Below are positions 30,895 to 39,833 of a stretch of DNA of 64,000 nucleotides, piece by piece (positions within the stretch are counted from its first letter, which is position 1; the number at the start of each line of letters is the position of its first letter). Location: assembly GCF_009834805.1 (NCBI RefSeq), contig NZ_WVHO01000009.1, positions 643,445 to 707,444 on the forward strand, written 5' to 3'. The notes under the pieces are model-generated. The model was not told the DNA's origin. It made no database searches and saw nothing but the letters and a program-made list of their open reading frames with translations. Source of the stretch: Saccharibacter sp. 17.LH.SD (GTDB taxonomy: Bacteria > Pseudomonadota > Alphaproteobacteria > Acetobacterales > Acetobacteraceae). The position numbers were made by a program, and so were the translations under genes.

Positions 30895-33800
30895 ATGGCA
30901 TGGGTGAGTGAAGCAGAGCTGGAAACACATTTCATGGAAAGCCTTGTGCCGTTGGGTTATAGACTGGCGCAGGGCAGGGATGTGTCCCCAGAACATCGCT
31001 CACCATTACGGGAAAGCTTTCGTGATGCCATTCTCACTTCGGTTTTTTCAGAGAGCTTAAAACGCCTTAACCCGACTTTTCCGGCCTCAGCGTTAAAAGA
31101 AGCGGCGCGACGGGTGCTGAATACTGTCTTTACGACAGATATTTTACAAGAAAATCGCCGCCTGCATGAGCTGATGGTCGGTGGCGTGCCAGTTACATTT
31201 ACGTCGCCTGATGAACAAGAAGAACGGCATGAACGCGTTCGGCTTGTTGACTGGACAAACCAAGCCAATGATTGGTTGGCTGTGCGCCAGTTCGATATAG
31301 CTGGGGCAACGGTGCGTATTCCTGACGTTGTGCTCTTCCTAAACGGCTTACCGCTGGTTGTGGTGGAGCTTAAGACAATCACAGGGGCGGATATTAAGGC
31401 CGCATGGAACCAAATTGCGACCTACAAGCATGATATTCCTGAGCTTTTCCGTACCAATCTCTTTACGATTATTTCAGATGGAATGCAGGCTCGCTATGGA
31501 TCACTCTCGGCAGAGTTTGATCGATATATGGGGTGGCGAACCGTTGATGGACATACGCTTGTTCCTCATGGCTCCACGCTAGAGCTCGCGACATTGGCAG
31601 AGGGGCTTCTGGCCCCAGCAATTATGCTGGATATGTTGCGTTGGTTTACCGTGTTTGAGGATGATGGCCGTGGGTTGAGCAAGAAAATAGCAGGATATCA
31701 TCAGTTCCATGCTGTGCAGAAAGCTCATAGTTCCATAATGGTAGCACAAGAGCGGGACGGCAAAGCAGGGGTGATTTGGCATACGCAGGGCTCTGGAAAA
31801 AGTCTTCTGATGGCTTTCCTCTCTGGTCGTGTCATGCGCGACCCTGCCATGAAAAACCCCACTCTCCTTGTGCTGACAGATCGGAATGACCTGGATAATC
31901 AGCTTTTCGCAACGTTTGCGCGGTGTAAGGGGATTTTGGGTGAAGAGCCCATACAGATTGATAGCATACAGGATTTGAAACAGACATTAAGCCGTGAGAG
32001 TGGGGGAGTTATCTTCTCGACGATCCAAAAATTCCGGCCAGATGGAGGCGAAGACTTCCCGGAGCTTACTGATCGTTCAAACGTGATTGTGTTGGTCGAT
32101 GAAGCTCATCGCACACAATATAATTTGGAAGAAAAGATCGATAGAAAGACAGGTCAGATTAAAAAAGGCTTAGCCTTCCATCTTCGGCGTGCTTTGCCTC
32201 ATGCCGTGTATGTTGCCTTTACAGGCACTCCAGTTGAGTTGGTTGGGGCTGATACGCGCGGTGTGTTTGGTGATTATATCGATATCTATGATATTGCACA
32301 GGCTGTTGCAGATCGCGCTACGGTGCCGATTTATTATGAATCCCGCGTCGTGAAAATTGACCTGGATGAAGAGATTACAGCCATCCTTGATGATGAGTTC
32401 AGTGAAGCTACCGAAGCCTTACCAGAAGACCAAGTAACGGCTAAAGCACGGAAATGGGCCCGCGTGGAAGCGTTAGTGGGGGCAGACAAGCGGCTTGATA
32501 TGGTCGTTGCTGATATTCTGGATCATTTCAACGCGCGTTTACAGGCGATGAATGGGAAAGCCATGATCGTCTGTATGAGCCGTCGTATTTGCGTGGAAGT
32601 GTATAAACGCATTATCGCGGCATACCCTGAATGGGGCGGCGAAACGGATGATACGGGCTGTGTAAAGGTCGTTATGACAGGCTCTGCGACTGACCCGCAA
32701 GAATTCAAGCCTCATATACGGTCCAAAGCGCGGCAGGAAATAATCCGTAAGCGTTTTAAAGATGCAAAAGACCCGCTAAAATTGGTGATCGTCCGCGATA
32801 TGTGGCTTACAGGCTTTGATGCGCCCTGTATGCATACGCTGTATGTTGACAAACCTATGCGTGGTCATGGGCTGATGCAGGCCATCGCACGGGTTAACCG
32901 CGTGTTTGAGGACAAGCCTGCGGGCCTTGTTGTCGATTACATTGGGATTGCCGCTGAGTTGAAGGCTGCTTTAGCGCATTATTCCAAGACGGATCAGGAT
33001 GAAACAGGCATTGATGAAGGGGAGGCGGTTGCGGCGTTCCTCGATGCGCTCGATGTTTCACGTGCACAGTTCCATGGGTTTGATTACAGCAAAGCTTTGG
33101 ATGGTACGCCAGGGGAACGCTTAGCTATTTTACCGAATGCCCTTGAGTATCTTTTAGAGAAAGATCGTGAGAGCGATAAAGAAACAAAACGTTTTCGACA
33201 TGCCGTAGCGGCGTTGGTGAAGGGGTATAAGCTCGCTTCTGGTAATGCGCGTGTGAGAGAGTATGCGACGGAGGTTGCCTTTTTTGTTGCTGTGCGCTCC
33301 AGCTTGGACAAGCTTGATGCGGGAGGGGGGAACCGTACGCATGACGACCGTGATGTTGCTATTCAGCAGCTCGTTAATAAGGCTGTGACGTCCACAGAAG
33401 TAATCGATATCTTGTCTGTTTGCGGCATTAAACGGCCCGATATTAGCGTTCTCTCCGAAGAGTTTCTGTTAGAGCTGCAAGGGATGAAGCAACGCAATCT
33501 TGCAGTTGAAGCGTTAAAGAAACTGCTTGACGGGCAGATTAAGGCGCGAACACGAACAAATGTTGTTCAGCAGGAGGCTTTCTCGACACGCCTTAAGGAA
33601 GCCATAGCGCGGTATCACAATCGTAGTGTAACAGCCGTGCAGGTTCTGCAAGAACTGATTAATCTTGCAAAAGATGTGCAAAATGAGCCTCAGGACGGTT
33701 ACAGTAAAGAAGAGCGCGCTTTTTACGATGCGCTGGCACAAAATAAGAGTGCTGTGGAGCTAATGAGCAATCAGGAGCTCCGTGTTATCGCTACAAAATT

Positions 33801-33975
33801 GGTGCTGACTGTGCGTAATAACGCAGGTGTGGATTGGTGGAAACGTGACGATGTGCGTGCCAAAATGAGGGTGGCAATCAAGCGCATTCTTAAACATTAT
33901 GGTTATCCACCCGATATGACATCAAATGCGGTTAAGCTTGTGTTGAAGCAGGCAGAAGCTTTGGCTGTGGGGTAA
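30895..33975 (+). CDS. hsdR: type I restriction-modification, restriction subunit HsdR (system 2)
   Basis: 1,026 residues, complete. The nuclease part has RIPDVVLFLNGLPLVVVELKT (D...ExK pattern, split here as RIPDVVLF and VVVELKT). The motor shows HTQGSGKSLLMAF (Walker A), VLVDEAHRTQY (DEAH), AFTGTPVE and RVNRVF. A helical C-terminal part follows. It starts 4 bases after hsdS. With intact M and S partners this system should be able to restrict, in contrast to system 1. Confidence 0.96.
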   Translation: MAWVSEAELETHFMESLVPLGYRLAQGRDVSPEHRSPLRESFRDAILTSVFSESLKRLNPTFPASALKEAARRVLNTVFTTDILQENRRLHELMVGGVPVTFTSPDEQEERHERVRLVDWTNQANDWLAVRQFDIAGATVRIPDVVLFLNGLPLVVVELKTITGADIKAAWNQIATYKHDIPELFRTNLFTIISDGMQARYGSLSAEFDRYMGWRTVDGHTLVPHGSTLELATLAEGLLAPAIMLDMLRWFTVFEDDGRGLSKKIAGYHQFHAVQKAHSSIMVAQERDGKAGVIWHTQGSGKSLLMAFLSGRVMRDPAMKNPTLLVLTDRNDLDNQLFATFARCKGILGEEPIQIDSIQDLKQTLSRESGGVIFSTIQKFRPDGGEDFPELTDRSNVIVLVDEAHRTQYNLEEKIDRKTGQIKKGLAFHLRRALPHAVYVAFTGTPVELVGADTRGVFGDYIDIYDIAQAVADRATVPIYYESRVVKIDLDEEITAILDDEFSEATEALPEDQVTAKARKWARVEALVGADKRLDMVVADILDHFNARLQAMNGKAMIVCMSRRICVEVYKRIIAAYPEWGGETDDTGCVKVVMTGSATDPQEFKPHIRSKARQEIIRKRFKDAKDPLKLVIVRDMWLTGFDAPCMHTLYVDKPMRGHGLMQAIARVNRVFEDKPAGLVVDYIGIAAELKAALAHYSKTDQDETGIDEGEAVAAFLDALDVSRAQFHGFDYSKALDGTPGERLAILPNALEYLLEKDRESDKETKRFRHAVAALVKGYKLASGNARVREYATEVAFFVAVRSSLDKLDAGGGNRTHDDRDVAIQQLVNKAVTSTEVIDILSVCGIKRPDISVLSEEFLLELQGMKQRNLAVEALKKLLDGQIKARTRTNVVQQEAFSTRLKEAIARYHNRSVTAVQVLQELINLAKDVQNEPQDGYSKEERAFYDALAQNKSAVELMSNQELRVIATKLVLTVRNNAGVDWWKRDDVRAKMRVAIKRILKHYGYPPDMTSNAVKLVLKQAEALAVG

Positions 33976-34366
33976 TAAAGGGCGAAGCAGGATGGAAATG
34001 TTTGAGGCTCGGAGCGTAGAGTGGGGTTAAGGGCTAGACCCATTTCCAATTGAGCAATATTCCTTCCTATCGACTTTACTAGCATGCCCTTCTTTTGCGT
34101 TACATATAATAGTAAGAAAGAGAGGAGAATGTCTGCTGGGAAAAGTATTTCATAATTTTAAGAGGTTGTCATTTATCGTGATTATGCGTGTTAGGTGATG
34201 GCTTTTAGGGTCTGGAGTGAAACTTTTTTCCAGATGTAGTTACTAAAATATTGACCCAGATTTATGTATTTTCTCGTCCTTTCAATCATAATGTATTTGT
34301 TTTTAGAATTGGCTATAAGGCTAAAGAAAATAAGTTTTTTTAACAGGGAAGAGACTTTCAAGCTCG

Positions 34367-34450
34367 CTTTCACACGACAGGGGTTACAGGTTTTATTCCT
34401 GTCGTAACCATTATGATTAAAAGCTGTTTCCCCAGAAATAGCCAGTTTTT
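34367..34450 (+). repeat. degenerate attR-like copy of the tRNA-Val 3' end
   Basis: CTTTCACACGACAGGGGTTACAGG and the following CCTGTCGTAACCATTATGATTAAAA, CCCCAGAAATAGCCAGTTTTT parallel 26885-26970 with scattered changes (shown here as segments of the 84-base stretch). It is the same orientation as the tRNA gene and lies about 390 bases after the hsdR stop, closing the island. The rest of 33976-34698 is non-coding and AT-rich with nothing else recognisable. Confidence 0.7.
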
Positions 34451-34698
34451 GCGTGAGTGTTCCGTAAAATAGAAATTTTCCATTCCTCGTCTTAATCCTT
34501 TTTTCCTGTTTTTTCCACGCGAGTCTTTAGAATTTACTGGCAAGTTTTTGCACAGTCCTTGCAGAGTTAGGGAGGCTCCTAAACTTCAGTGGTTTTGACA
34601 ACGGCCTGCATTAAGCTTGCTACCGACAAGCGTAAAAAGACAGGAAATCGTATCAAACCTTCATGACGGTATGTCTAAAGCGAGCAGGAAGAGAAATC

Positions 34699-35125
34699 AT
34701 GAAATATGCCTACCCGGTTGATTTTGAAGGAAACTCCGATGGAATCATAACAGCCGCCTTTGCCGGGCTTCCTAGTGCGACAAGACGGCCGTAAGAGTCA
34801 GGAATGCTTAAAAGAAGCGTCTGACCTGTTAGTGGCCGCCTTATCTTTTTATTCGGAAGATGGTCTGCCACTGTTCAAACCAACACCAGCATACGGACGC
34901 CCGCTTGTCTATGTGCCTGTATTAGAGTCTATGAAATTTGCGCTGCGTGAAGCGATGATTGAGCAGAAACTGATAAACGGCGCCCTTGGTGAACGTCTAG
35001 GCGTCTCTGAAGTGATCATCCGCCGCTTGCATGAAAGCAAAGTAAGTCGTGTAGAGGAAGCCTTAAAGGTTGTAGGGTTACAACCCGCAATCAATGTAAG
35101 CCCAGCAATGGAGATCGTAGCATAA
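34699..35125 (+). pseudogene. hicB: HicB-family antitoxin, frameshifted
   Basis: ATG 34699, with AGGAAGAG before it, opens MKYAYPVDFEGNSDGIITAA, the partial RNase-H-like HicB fold, but stops at 34794. The family sequence continues in the +1 frame (RKSQECLKEASDLLVAALSFY, then GRPLVYVPVL and the helix-turn-helix end LGERLGVSEVIIRRL) up to 35125. An indel near 34777-34786 explains this. No intact HicA toxin is seen upstream. Confidence 0.8.
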
Positions 35126-35274
35126 TGTCAGGTCAAGAGAAACAAGATGTCGTCACAAGGTTAAAGGTAGTGTTCATTACAATATTATGGTCAGTACTCA
35201 TTAGTGTGGGGGGGGGCACTCTTTATCTTTCTCTGGGTAGCCACATGGTATGGACTCTTGGAGTTTTCAATTAA
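35125..35274 (+). CDS. 49-residue single-pass membrane protein with a G9 tract
   Basis: ATG 35125 overlaps the hicB stop (TAATG). The product begins MSGQEKQDVVTRLKVVFITI and has one hydrophobic helix (VVFITILWSVLISVGGGTLYL). Nine consecutive G at 35208-35216 encode the glycines, and a one-base slip there would change the C-terminus. I recognise no family; it may be a relic linked to the hicB locus. Confidence 0.4.
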   Translation: MSGQEKQDVVTRLKVVFITILWSVLISVGGGTLYLSLGSHMVWTLGVFN

Positions 35275-35569
35275 TGACCAGACAAAAACCGCGTTACTAA
35301 AGATGGATCTTTATCAAGCATAGCGAGCAATACCATGGCCGGGCCTGTAGGGGATCGCCGCCTTTGCTCCCAATTTTGGAAAGTTCCTTTCACAACGCCA
35401 ATGGTCTTAGAAAATTCAGCTTGTGACAGGCCAGCCCTGGCACGAATATGTTCAATATCGACGCGGGGAACAGACACTTCAGGACGAGGGCACTTCCATC
35501 TTTCCCGTGAGCAAAATCAGGTGCTTCTTTCAGTCCAAGCAAAACACTTTCACCGGCCTTAACCAGCAT
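35271..35569 (-). pseudogene. HTH antitoxin (HigA/NadS-like), frameshifted
   Basis: The downstream frame (35271-35477) encodes VDIEHIRARAGLSQAEFSKT, GTFQNWEQRRRSPTGPA and LLAMLDKDPSLV, the typical XRE-type antitoxin C-terminal two thirds. The missing N-terminus (MLVKAGESVLLGLKEAPDFA) is in another frame from 35569. The frames join near 35478-35490, so one indel has broken the gene. No intact partner toxin is next to it. Confidence 0.72.
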
Positions 35570-35723
35570 AAAGGTGCTCGGTTGTGTATGCGCCCATATC
35601 AGGGGCCATGAAATTCGCTTTGCATGACAAATGAGCAAAAGATGCGTAAAGTGTTTCCTGGACAGTCCAGTGACATAGGCATTTGTGCGTATGATAGTGA
35701 TTTAAAATAGGAATGATAAGCCC

Positions 35724-36416
35724 ATGAAGCTCCTTCGTCTTTTCTCTCTCATCGTGGGAGCAACATTGGCTTATGGTTCTGCGCAAGCGGCGGATGAAAC
35801 GCCGAGCGATTTCTCACCGTCAGAAATGGGAAACCTTAAGTGTAGTGTGTATAATGCATATCAAGGCCGGACGAGCCATTTTTTTATGCTTTCATGGGTG
35901 CAGGGCTATTTGTCGGGTACAGATACTATCCGAGTAGTTATATTTAAACAAAAAAGTATTCTCAGTGCAGTGAAAGATAATAACGGCATTATTCCAATGC
36001 TTAATACTAATTGCTCTAAAGAGAGTGATAATACATTGTTGCAAGTCTCTATGATTATGTTTTTGAATTTTAATTCAGATTCACAAAAAGAAAAGTTCAG
36101 CGACGGGCAGGGAGACCAAAAAACTTACTTAGATTTAGGAGTTGGGCATAAGACATGCGATTTCTTCAACCTTCACCAGAAGGATAAGATGGGTCTTCTT
36201 GCTCTGTCATGGTTTCAAGGTCAACTAGTAGGGATGGATAACGCCTTAGCTTTTGGCACGTTGGGAGACAGTTTTCTTGGTAAGGTTAGCGATAGAAATG
36301 AGCTCAATGAGGCCTTCGTTCAATCATGCAGAGCGAACCCATCTCAACTGATATCAACTGTTGGAGGTAGGGTATTTCTTAATGCTGCAAAAAAAATGCG
36401 GGCTAAAAGCCAATAA
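35724..36416 (+). CDS. secreted two-domain protein, Rap1a/HdeA-like repeats
   Basis: 230 residues with a clear signal peptide (MKLLRLFSLIVGATLAYGSAQA-A). The mature part holds two similar halves. Each has an early Cys (LKCSVYNAY; KTCDFFNLH), a core LSWVQGYLSGTD or LSWFQGQLVGMD, and a late Cys (NTNCSKES; QSCRANPS) before a hydrophobic helix. This W-x-x-G-x-x-x-G pattern with two cysteines resembles periplasmic Rap1a/Tai-immunity and HdeA-like small domains. A protein with the same layout is in the prophage (52885-53592). The function is not known; binding a periplasmic toxin would be a guess. Confidence 0.7.
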   Translation: MKLLRLFSLIVGATLAYGSAQAADETPSDFSPSEMGNLKCSVYNAYQGRTSHFFMLSWVQGYLSGTDTIRVVIFKQKSILSAVKDNNGIIPMLNTNCSKESDNTLLQVSMIMFLNFNSDSQKEKFSDGQGDQKTYLDLGVGHKTCDFFNLHQKDKMGLLALSWFQGQLVGMDNALAFGTLGDSFLGKVSDRNELNEAFVQSCRANPSQLISTVGGRVFLNAAKKMRAKSQ

Positions 36417-36533
36417 GGCCAGGAATTACGAGAAAGCACGAGACATTCGCCCATTTTTAAGCGGACGATGGGCGCTTTTGGAGAGAGCCTATTCTAAGCG
36501 AAAACTTAACGAAGTTCAGCTCTTACCTCTTCT

Positions 36534-36844
36534 TTAGAGTATATTGATGGCGCGATGAATGTGAGGTGCTGGCGTGACGAAACGAATAGAAACCTCCTTT
36601 CCGGTCGCCTAAGCAATGCGCTCGAGCATTTTAACCGTTGGAGAGCGCTCTCCTGCTTCTAAGCGAGCGATGCTTGATTGAGTGGTGCCAAGCCTTTCGG
36701 CAAGTTCGGTTTGCGTTAACTCGGCTTTCTTTCTCATGGTGACGATGGCTTTAACCAAATCATAGTTTGCCTTAGAGGCTTTATAAGCCTTGGAAAACCA
36801 TCGTCTTTCATGAAGTATTTCTTGAGGGTGCTGGGCTTAGTCAT
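36534..36844 (-). pseudogene. XRE-family antitoxin, frameshift and premature stop
   Basis: From ATG 36844 the frame reads MTKPSTLKKYFMKDDGF, is lost at a shortened T-run (36794-36797 on the + strand), and resumes as SKAYKASKANYDLVKAIVTM and the helix-turn-helix LTQTELAERLGTTQSSIARL. A TAG at 36609-36611 then interrupts LERIA*ATGKEVSIRF. Two lesions show clear decay. This is the HigA/HipB-like arrangement that usually follows a RelE-type toxin; none is intact here. Confidence 0.78.
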
Positions 36845-36845
36845 G

Positions 36846-36861
36846 ATTTCTGATCAGAAAT
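36846..36861. promoter_or_regulatory. 16-bp perfect palindrome, likely antitoxin operator
   Basis: ATTTCTGATCAGAAAT lies immediately before the start codon of the broken XRE antitoxin gene. Toxin-antitoxin repressors usually bind palindromes of this kind at their own promoter. The operator has outlived the gene. Confidence 0.5.
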
Positions 36862-36966
36862 AACGCTTTTCATCATACTTATCTCTTTCATATGGGAAGA
36901 AACGTTATTCTTTAAATTCTAAAAAACTCTAGTAAGCGTTAAAGAACTATTCCTGCTCACACACAT

Positions 36967-37006
36967 AAAAACAATTGAGTCCTCCAATGGGGCCTCAATT
37001 GTTTTT
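36967..37006. terminator. bidirectional terminator after adh
   Basis: AAAAACAATTGAG and CTCAATTGTTTTT form a perfect 13-bp stem around a 14-base loop, giving T-runs on both strands. It lies 25 bases past the adh stop and ends its minus-strand transcript. Confidence 0.8.
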
Positions 37007-37030
37007 ATTGATTCACAATTTTTGCTGTAT

Positions 37031-38044
37031 TTATTTGTGATTAAATCCTACGACCATTCTACCGCGGATTTTTCCTGCTTCCATTTCCTCGACGATCTCT
37101 TGAACTTCGTCAAGTTTCCGCATAGTCACCTTGGGGACGACTTTTCCTTCTGCTGCAAATTGGAAGGCTTCCGCCAAGTCACTGCGTGTGCCTACAAGAG
37201 AGCCGACGACCTCAATGCCATCAAGAACAAGACGGGGAATGCTGAGATCCATCTTTTCAGGGGGTAGGCCAACCGCCACAACACGACCACCTGCACGGAC
37301 CGCATCAACCGCAGAGTTAAAGGCCAGTCGCGAGACAGCAGTGACAACAGATGCGTGTGCGCCGCCACATTTTTCCTGAATAATAGCGGGGACATCATCC
37401 GTTTTTGGGTTAAGCGTTAAAGTTGCGCCGAGCGAACGGGAAAATTCAAGCTGAGCATCATTGATATCAATGGCGATGACTTTGGCATTAAAGACATTAT
37501 GGGCATATTGCAGAGCGAGGTTTCCAAGCCCTCCAAGACCATAAATGGCAATCCATTGGCCCGGTCTAATACCCGATACTTTGACGGCTTTATAGGTTGT
37601 TACTCCGGCGCATGTAATGCTGCTGGCGGCGGCTGAATCAAGACCATCTGGCACTTTGACAGCATAGTCGGCAGGGACAATGCATTTTTCTGCCATAGCG
37701 CCGTCTACCGTATAGCCCGCATTTTTGACATTACGGCATAGTGTTTCGCGGCCTGTTGTACAATATTCACAATGGCCACATCCGCTATAAAACCACGCAA
37801 CACTCGCACGATCACCCACTTTGAGGGCCGTAACATCTGGCCCTACTTCCGTAACGATACCAATGCCCTCATGCCCGATGATGACGCCTGTTTTATCGCC
37901 GAAGTCACCTTTCAAAACATGGATATCGGTATGGCAGACGCCGCAACATTCCATTGTAAGCAGGGCCTCACCATGGCCTGGAGCACGGATCTCGCGTTCT
38001 ACGATTTCAGCTTTACGGTTCTTCCCAACGACAGCAGCTCTCAT
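37031..38044 (-). CDS. adhP: zinc-dependent alcohol dehydrogenase, AdhP type
   Basis: 337 residues from ATG 38044, chosen over an upstream in-frame start at 38077 because GGAGGG lies 6 bases before it and the family starts MRAAVV. It oxidises alcohols or reduces aldehydes with NAD. Catalytic zinc ligands are in CGVCHTD and GHEG; structural zinc is at [15 protein letters not shown]; the NAD-binding turn is GLGGLG. Length and motifs fit propanol-preferring AdhP. It is cytosolic and monocistronic. Confidence 0.95.
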   Translation of the reverse strand: MRAAVVGKNRKAEIVEREIRAPGHGEALLTMECCGVCHTDIHVLKGDFGDKTGVIIGHEGIGIVTEVGPDVTALKVGDRASVAWFYSGCGHCEYCTTGRETLCRNVKNAGYTVDGAMAEKCIVPADYAVKVPDGLDSAAASSITCAGVTTYKAVKVSGIRPGQWIAIYGLGGLGNLALQYAHNVFNAKVIAIDINDAQLEFSRSLGATLTLNPKTDDVPAIIQEKCGGAHASVVTAVSRLAFNSAVDAVRAGGRVVAVGLPPEKMDLSIPRLVLDGIEVVGSLVGTRSDLAEAFQFAAEGKVVPKVTMRKLDEVQEIVEEMEAGKIRGRMVVGFNHK

Positions 38045-38482
38045 GACAATCCCTCCGGATCGTAAATTTTTTTTCACAAGAGTGAGCCTAGCGCATCTCT
38101 GTTGTTTTCAGCCGATAGATCTCTGCAGGGCGAATATGCAGTGGTGGGATGGCTGGGACGTTCACATAAGAAAGGGGAGGAGGTTTTTGAGAGTAGGCTC
38201 TCTGCCCTTCTTCATGGGGATTTGGGCGTGCAGGACCTTACCTTATTGGTGGGCTGTGTCTCTGAATGTGTGTCCACCATTTGCGCGATTCATTGCACGG
38301 CAGCAAAAATAATCGCGTTGACGTGGCTCTAGGGATCGTAAAGTTATAATCCACAATTGATGCAAGCTTAACAGACCCTAATCCATCTCAACAAATATCA
38401 GATGTTGGGGCTGTTATGTTTCTGAAGCTTGCCCAAAAATTCGTGTTAAATAACCAGTGACTACACTTCATTGACCACGCCA

Positions 38483-38517
38483 CAGGGATATCCACTGAAT
38501 TTCAGTAAATGTCCCTG
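38483..38517. repeat. nested inverted repeat in the gap before the Hsp31-like gene
   Basis: CAGGGA and TCCCTG flank an inner palindrome ACTGAA-T-TTCAGT. It lies in the 569-base gap 38045-38613, which has no convincing gene; short open frames there have no family resemblance. It is not followed by a T-run. Function unknown. Confidence 0.4.
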
Positions 38518-38613
38518 CTGTGTTGCTTCCCAAATGCTTTGTTATCTTACGCATTTAAAGAGCAGCGTATAAAAGATGGGAAGAAATGAGGTGTGTGGTG
38601 TTTGATAAGGTGA

Positions 38614-39375
38614 TCAATATTCATCTAAAGCGCTGAGAACCATGTCAGCGGCGAGTGCACTGCTATGTTGTTGCTGGCCTGTAATGAGACGACCGTCACG
38701 GATGGCAAAAGCTTCATTTGGGCCACGACATACAAAAGTTGTGCCAGAAATTTTAGTGGCTTCATCTTGGATAGTGTACGTATTCAACTTTGTGCCGAAA
38801 GCGGTATTGATTTCTTCTTCCTCTTCGTCAGTGAATCCTGTCCATTTTTTCCCATCGGCTAACAACCGACCATCGGAAAGCTTTGTCCAAAGCAGAAGAG
38901 AGGAACCGTGGCAAATTGTCGCAACAATCTTACCTTTTTCGTAAAAGGAGGCGATTAATGCGTGGAGTGCCGTGTCATCTTTAAAGGTGAGGAGTGGCCC
39001 ACCGCCGCCAGCAACCCAGACAGCATCGTAATCGTCCACATTGATGGAACTGATCGACAATGTATTTTTCAGCATCGCTGCGAATTTCGCATGATGCACG
39101 AAGCCAAGCGTAATAAGGTCATCGGCATAAGCACCGTTAAGTGTGCGTGGGTCGCTATGGGTGTCGATCAAGACTTCCCCACCTTTGGGAGAGGCTAAAT
39201 CCACGTGATGGCCAGCTTCTATGAAGGATAGGAAAGCACGCGTCATTTCTTCACCAAAGAACCCAACTGGAAACCCTTTGAGATCAGCAGTATTGGACAC
39301 AATTGATAGAATGCGACGTGGTTTATGCTTTACGCCGAAACGGCTTTCAAATTTGATATCAGATGCAGTAGACAT
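38614..39375 (-). CDS. DJ-1/PfpI superfamily protein, Hsp31-like glutamine amidotransferase fold
   Basis: 253 residues. The nucleophile elbow is ATICHGSSLLLW (Cys), preceded by DAVWVAGGGGPLLTF. The long N-terminal part with HHVDLASPKGGEV and the SDPRTLNG segment fits the Hsp31/HchA-like glyoxalase-chaperone branch. A role in methylglyoxal or protein-glycation repair is known for relatives. It is monocistronic, and the following 400 bases upstream hold no clear gene. Confidence 0.88.
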   Translation of the reverse strand: MSTASDIKFESRFGVKHKPRRILSIVSNTADLKGFPVGFFGEEMTRAFLSFIEAGHHVDLASPKGGEVLIDTHSDPRTLNGAYADDLITLGFVHHAKFAAMLKNTLSISSINVDDYDAVWVAGGGGPLLTFKDDTALHALIASFYEKGKIVATICHGSSLLLWTKLSDGRLLADGKKWTGFTDEEEEEINTAFGTKLNTYTIQDEATKISGTTFVCRGPNEAFAIRDGRLITGQQQHSSALAADMVLSALDEY

Positions 39376-39833
39376 GGTGGGCTCTCGATCAGTGGTGTAA
39401 CAGCGCTAAATGTTTAGGGATATCCAAGGAACTTCTTCCCTTTATACAATCCGGCCATGCTGTTGACCATATCTGTTTGGATCAACCAGGTAAAGTGATG
39501 GTCTGTTTAATCTCTAATTTTTCATTCGTCTGGGAGTGTAAAGAGGGAGTAATGAGATAAGCGATGGATCTGTTGCAACGTTTTAGGTGCGCTGAAAAAC
39601 AATAAGTCAGGAGATTCTCAGCTCATTCAAAACTCTGCAGCAAAGTTGCTTTACGAAACAAAAATTCTCCCGTACAAAATGTTACGAATTATAAATGAAT
39701 TGATATCTATTTAGCGAGGGGAGGTCGGGAAATCGTTTTATTCAGCCGACGAAGGCTCTCCGCACTATGTGTCGCACCGCTGTTGGCAATGGCGGTGTTG
39801 AAGCAAAAACAGACTCAATCAGGGAAAAGCTTC

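Noticed and set aside
34560..34698. HicA toxin gene before the broken hicB
   Set aside because: A few residues (LKRAG) resemble a HicA end, but no continuous frame with the catalytic His region is present.
35390..35638. 82-codon minus-strand frame as a separate gene
   Set aside because: Only its middle is protein-like and it is the N-terminal part of the frameshifted HTH antitoxin.
38102..38332. 76-codon open frame after adh upstream region
   Set aside because: No ribosome site, no family resemblance, and competing frames overlap; treated as non-coding.
39568..39584. CTGTTGCAACGTTTT as a second IS6 end forming a composite transposon
   Set aside because: Only partly like the IS6 end and no transposase or pairing copy is near it; kept as a remark.
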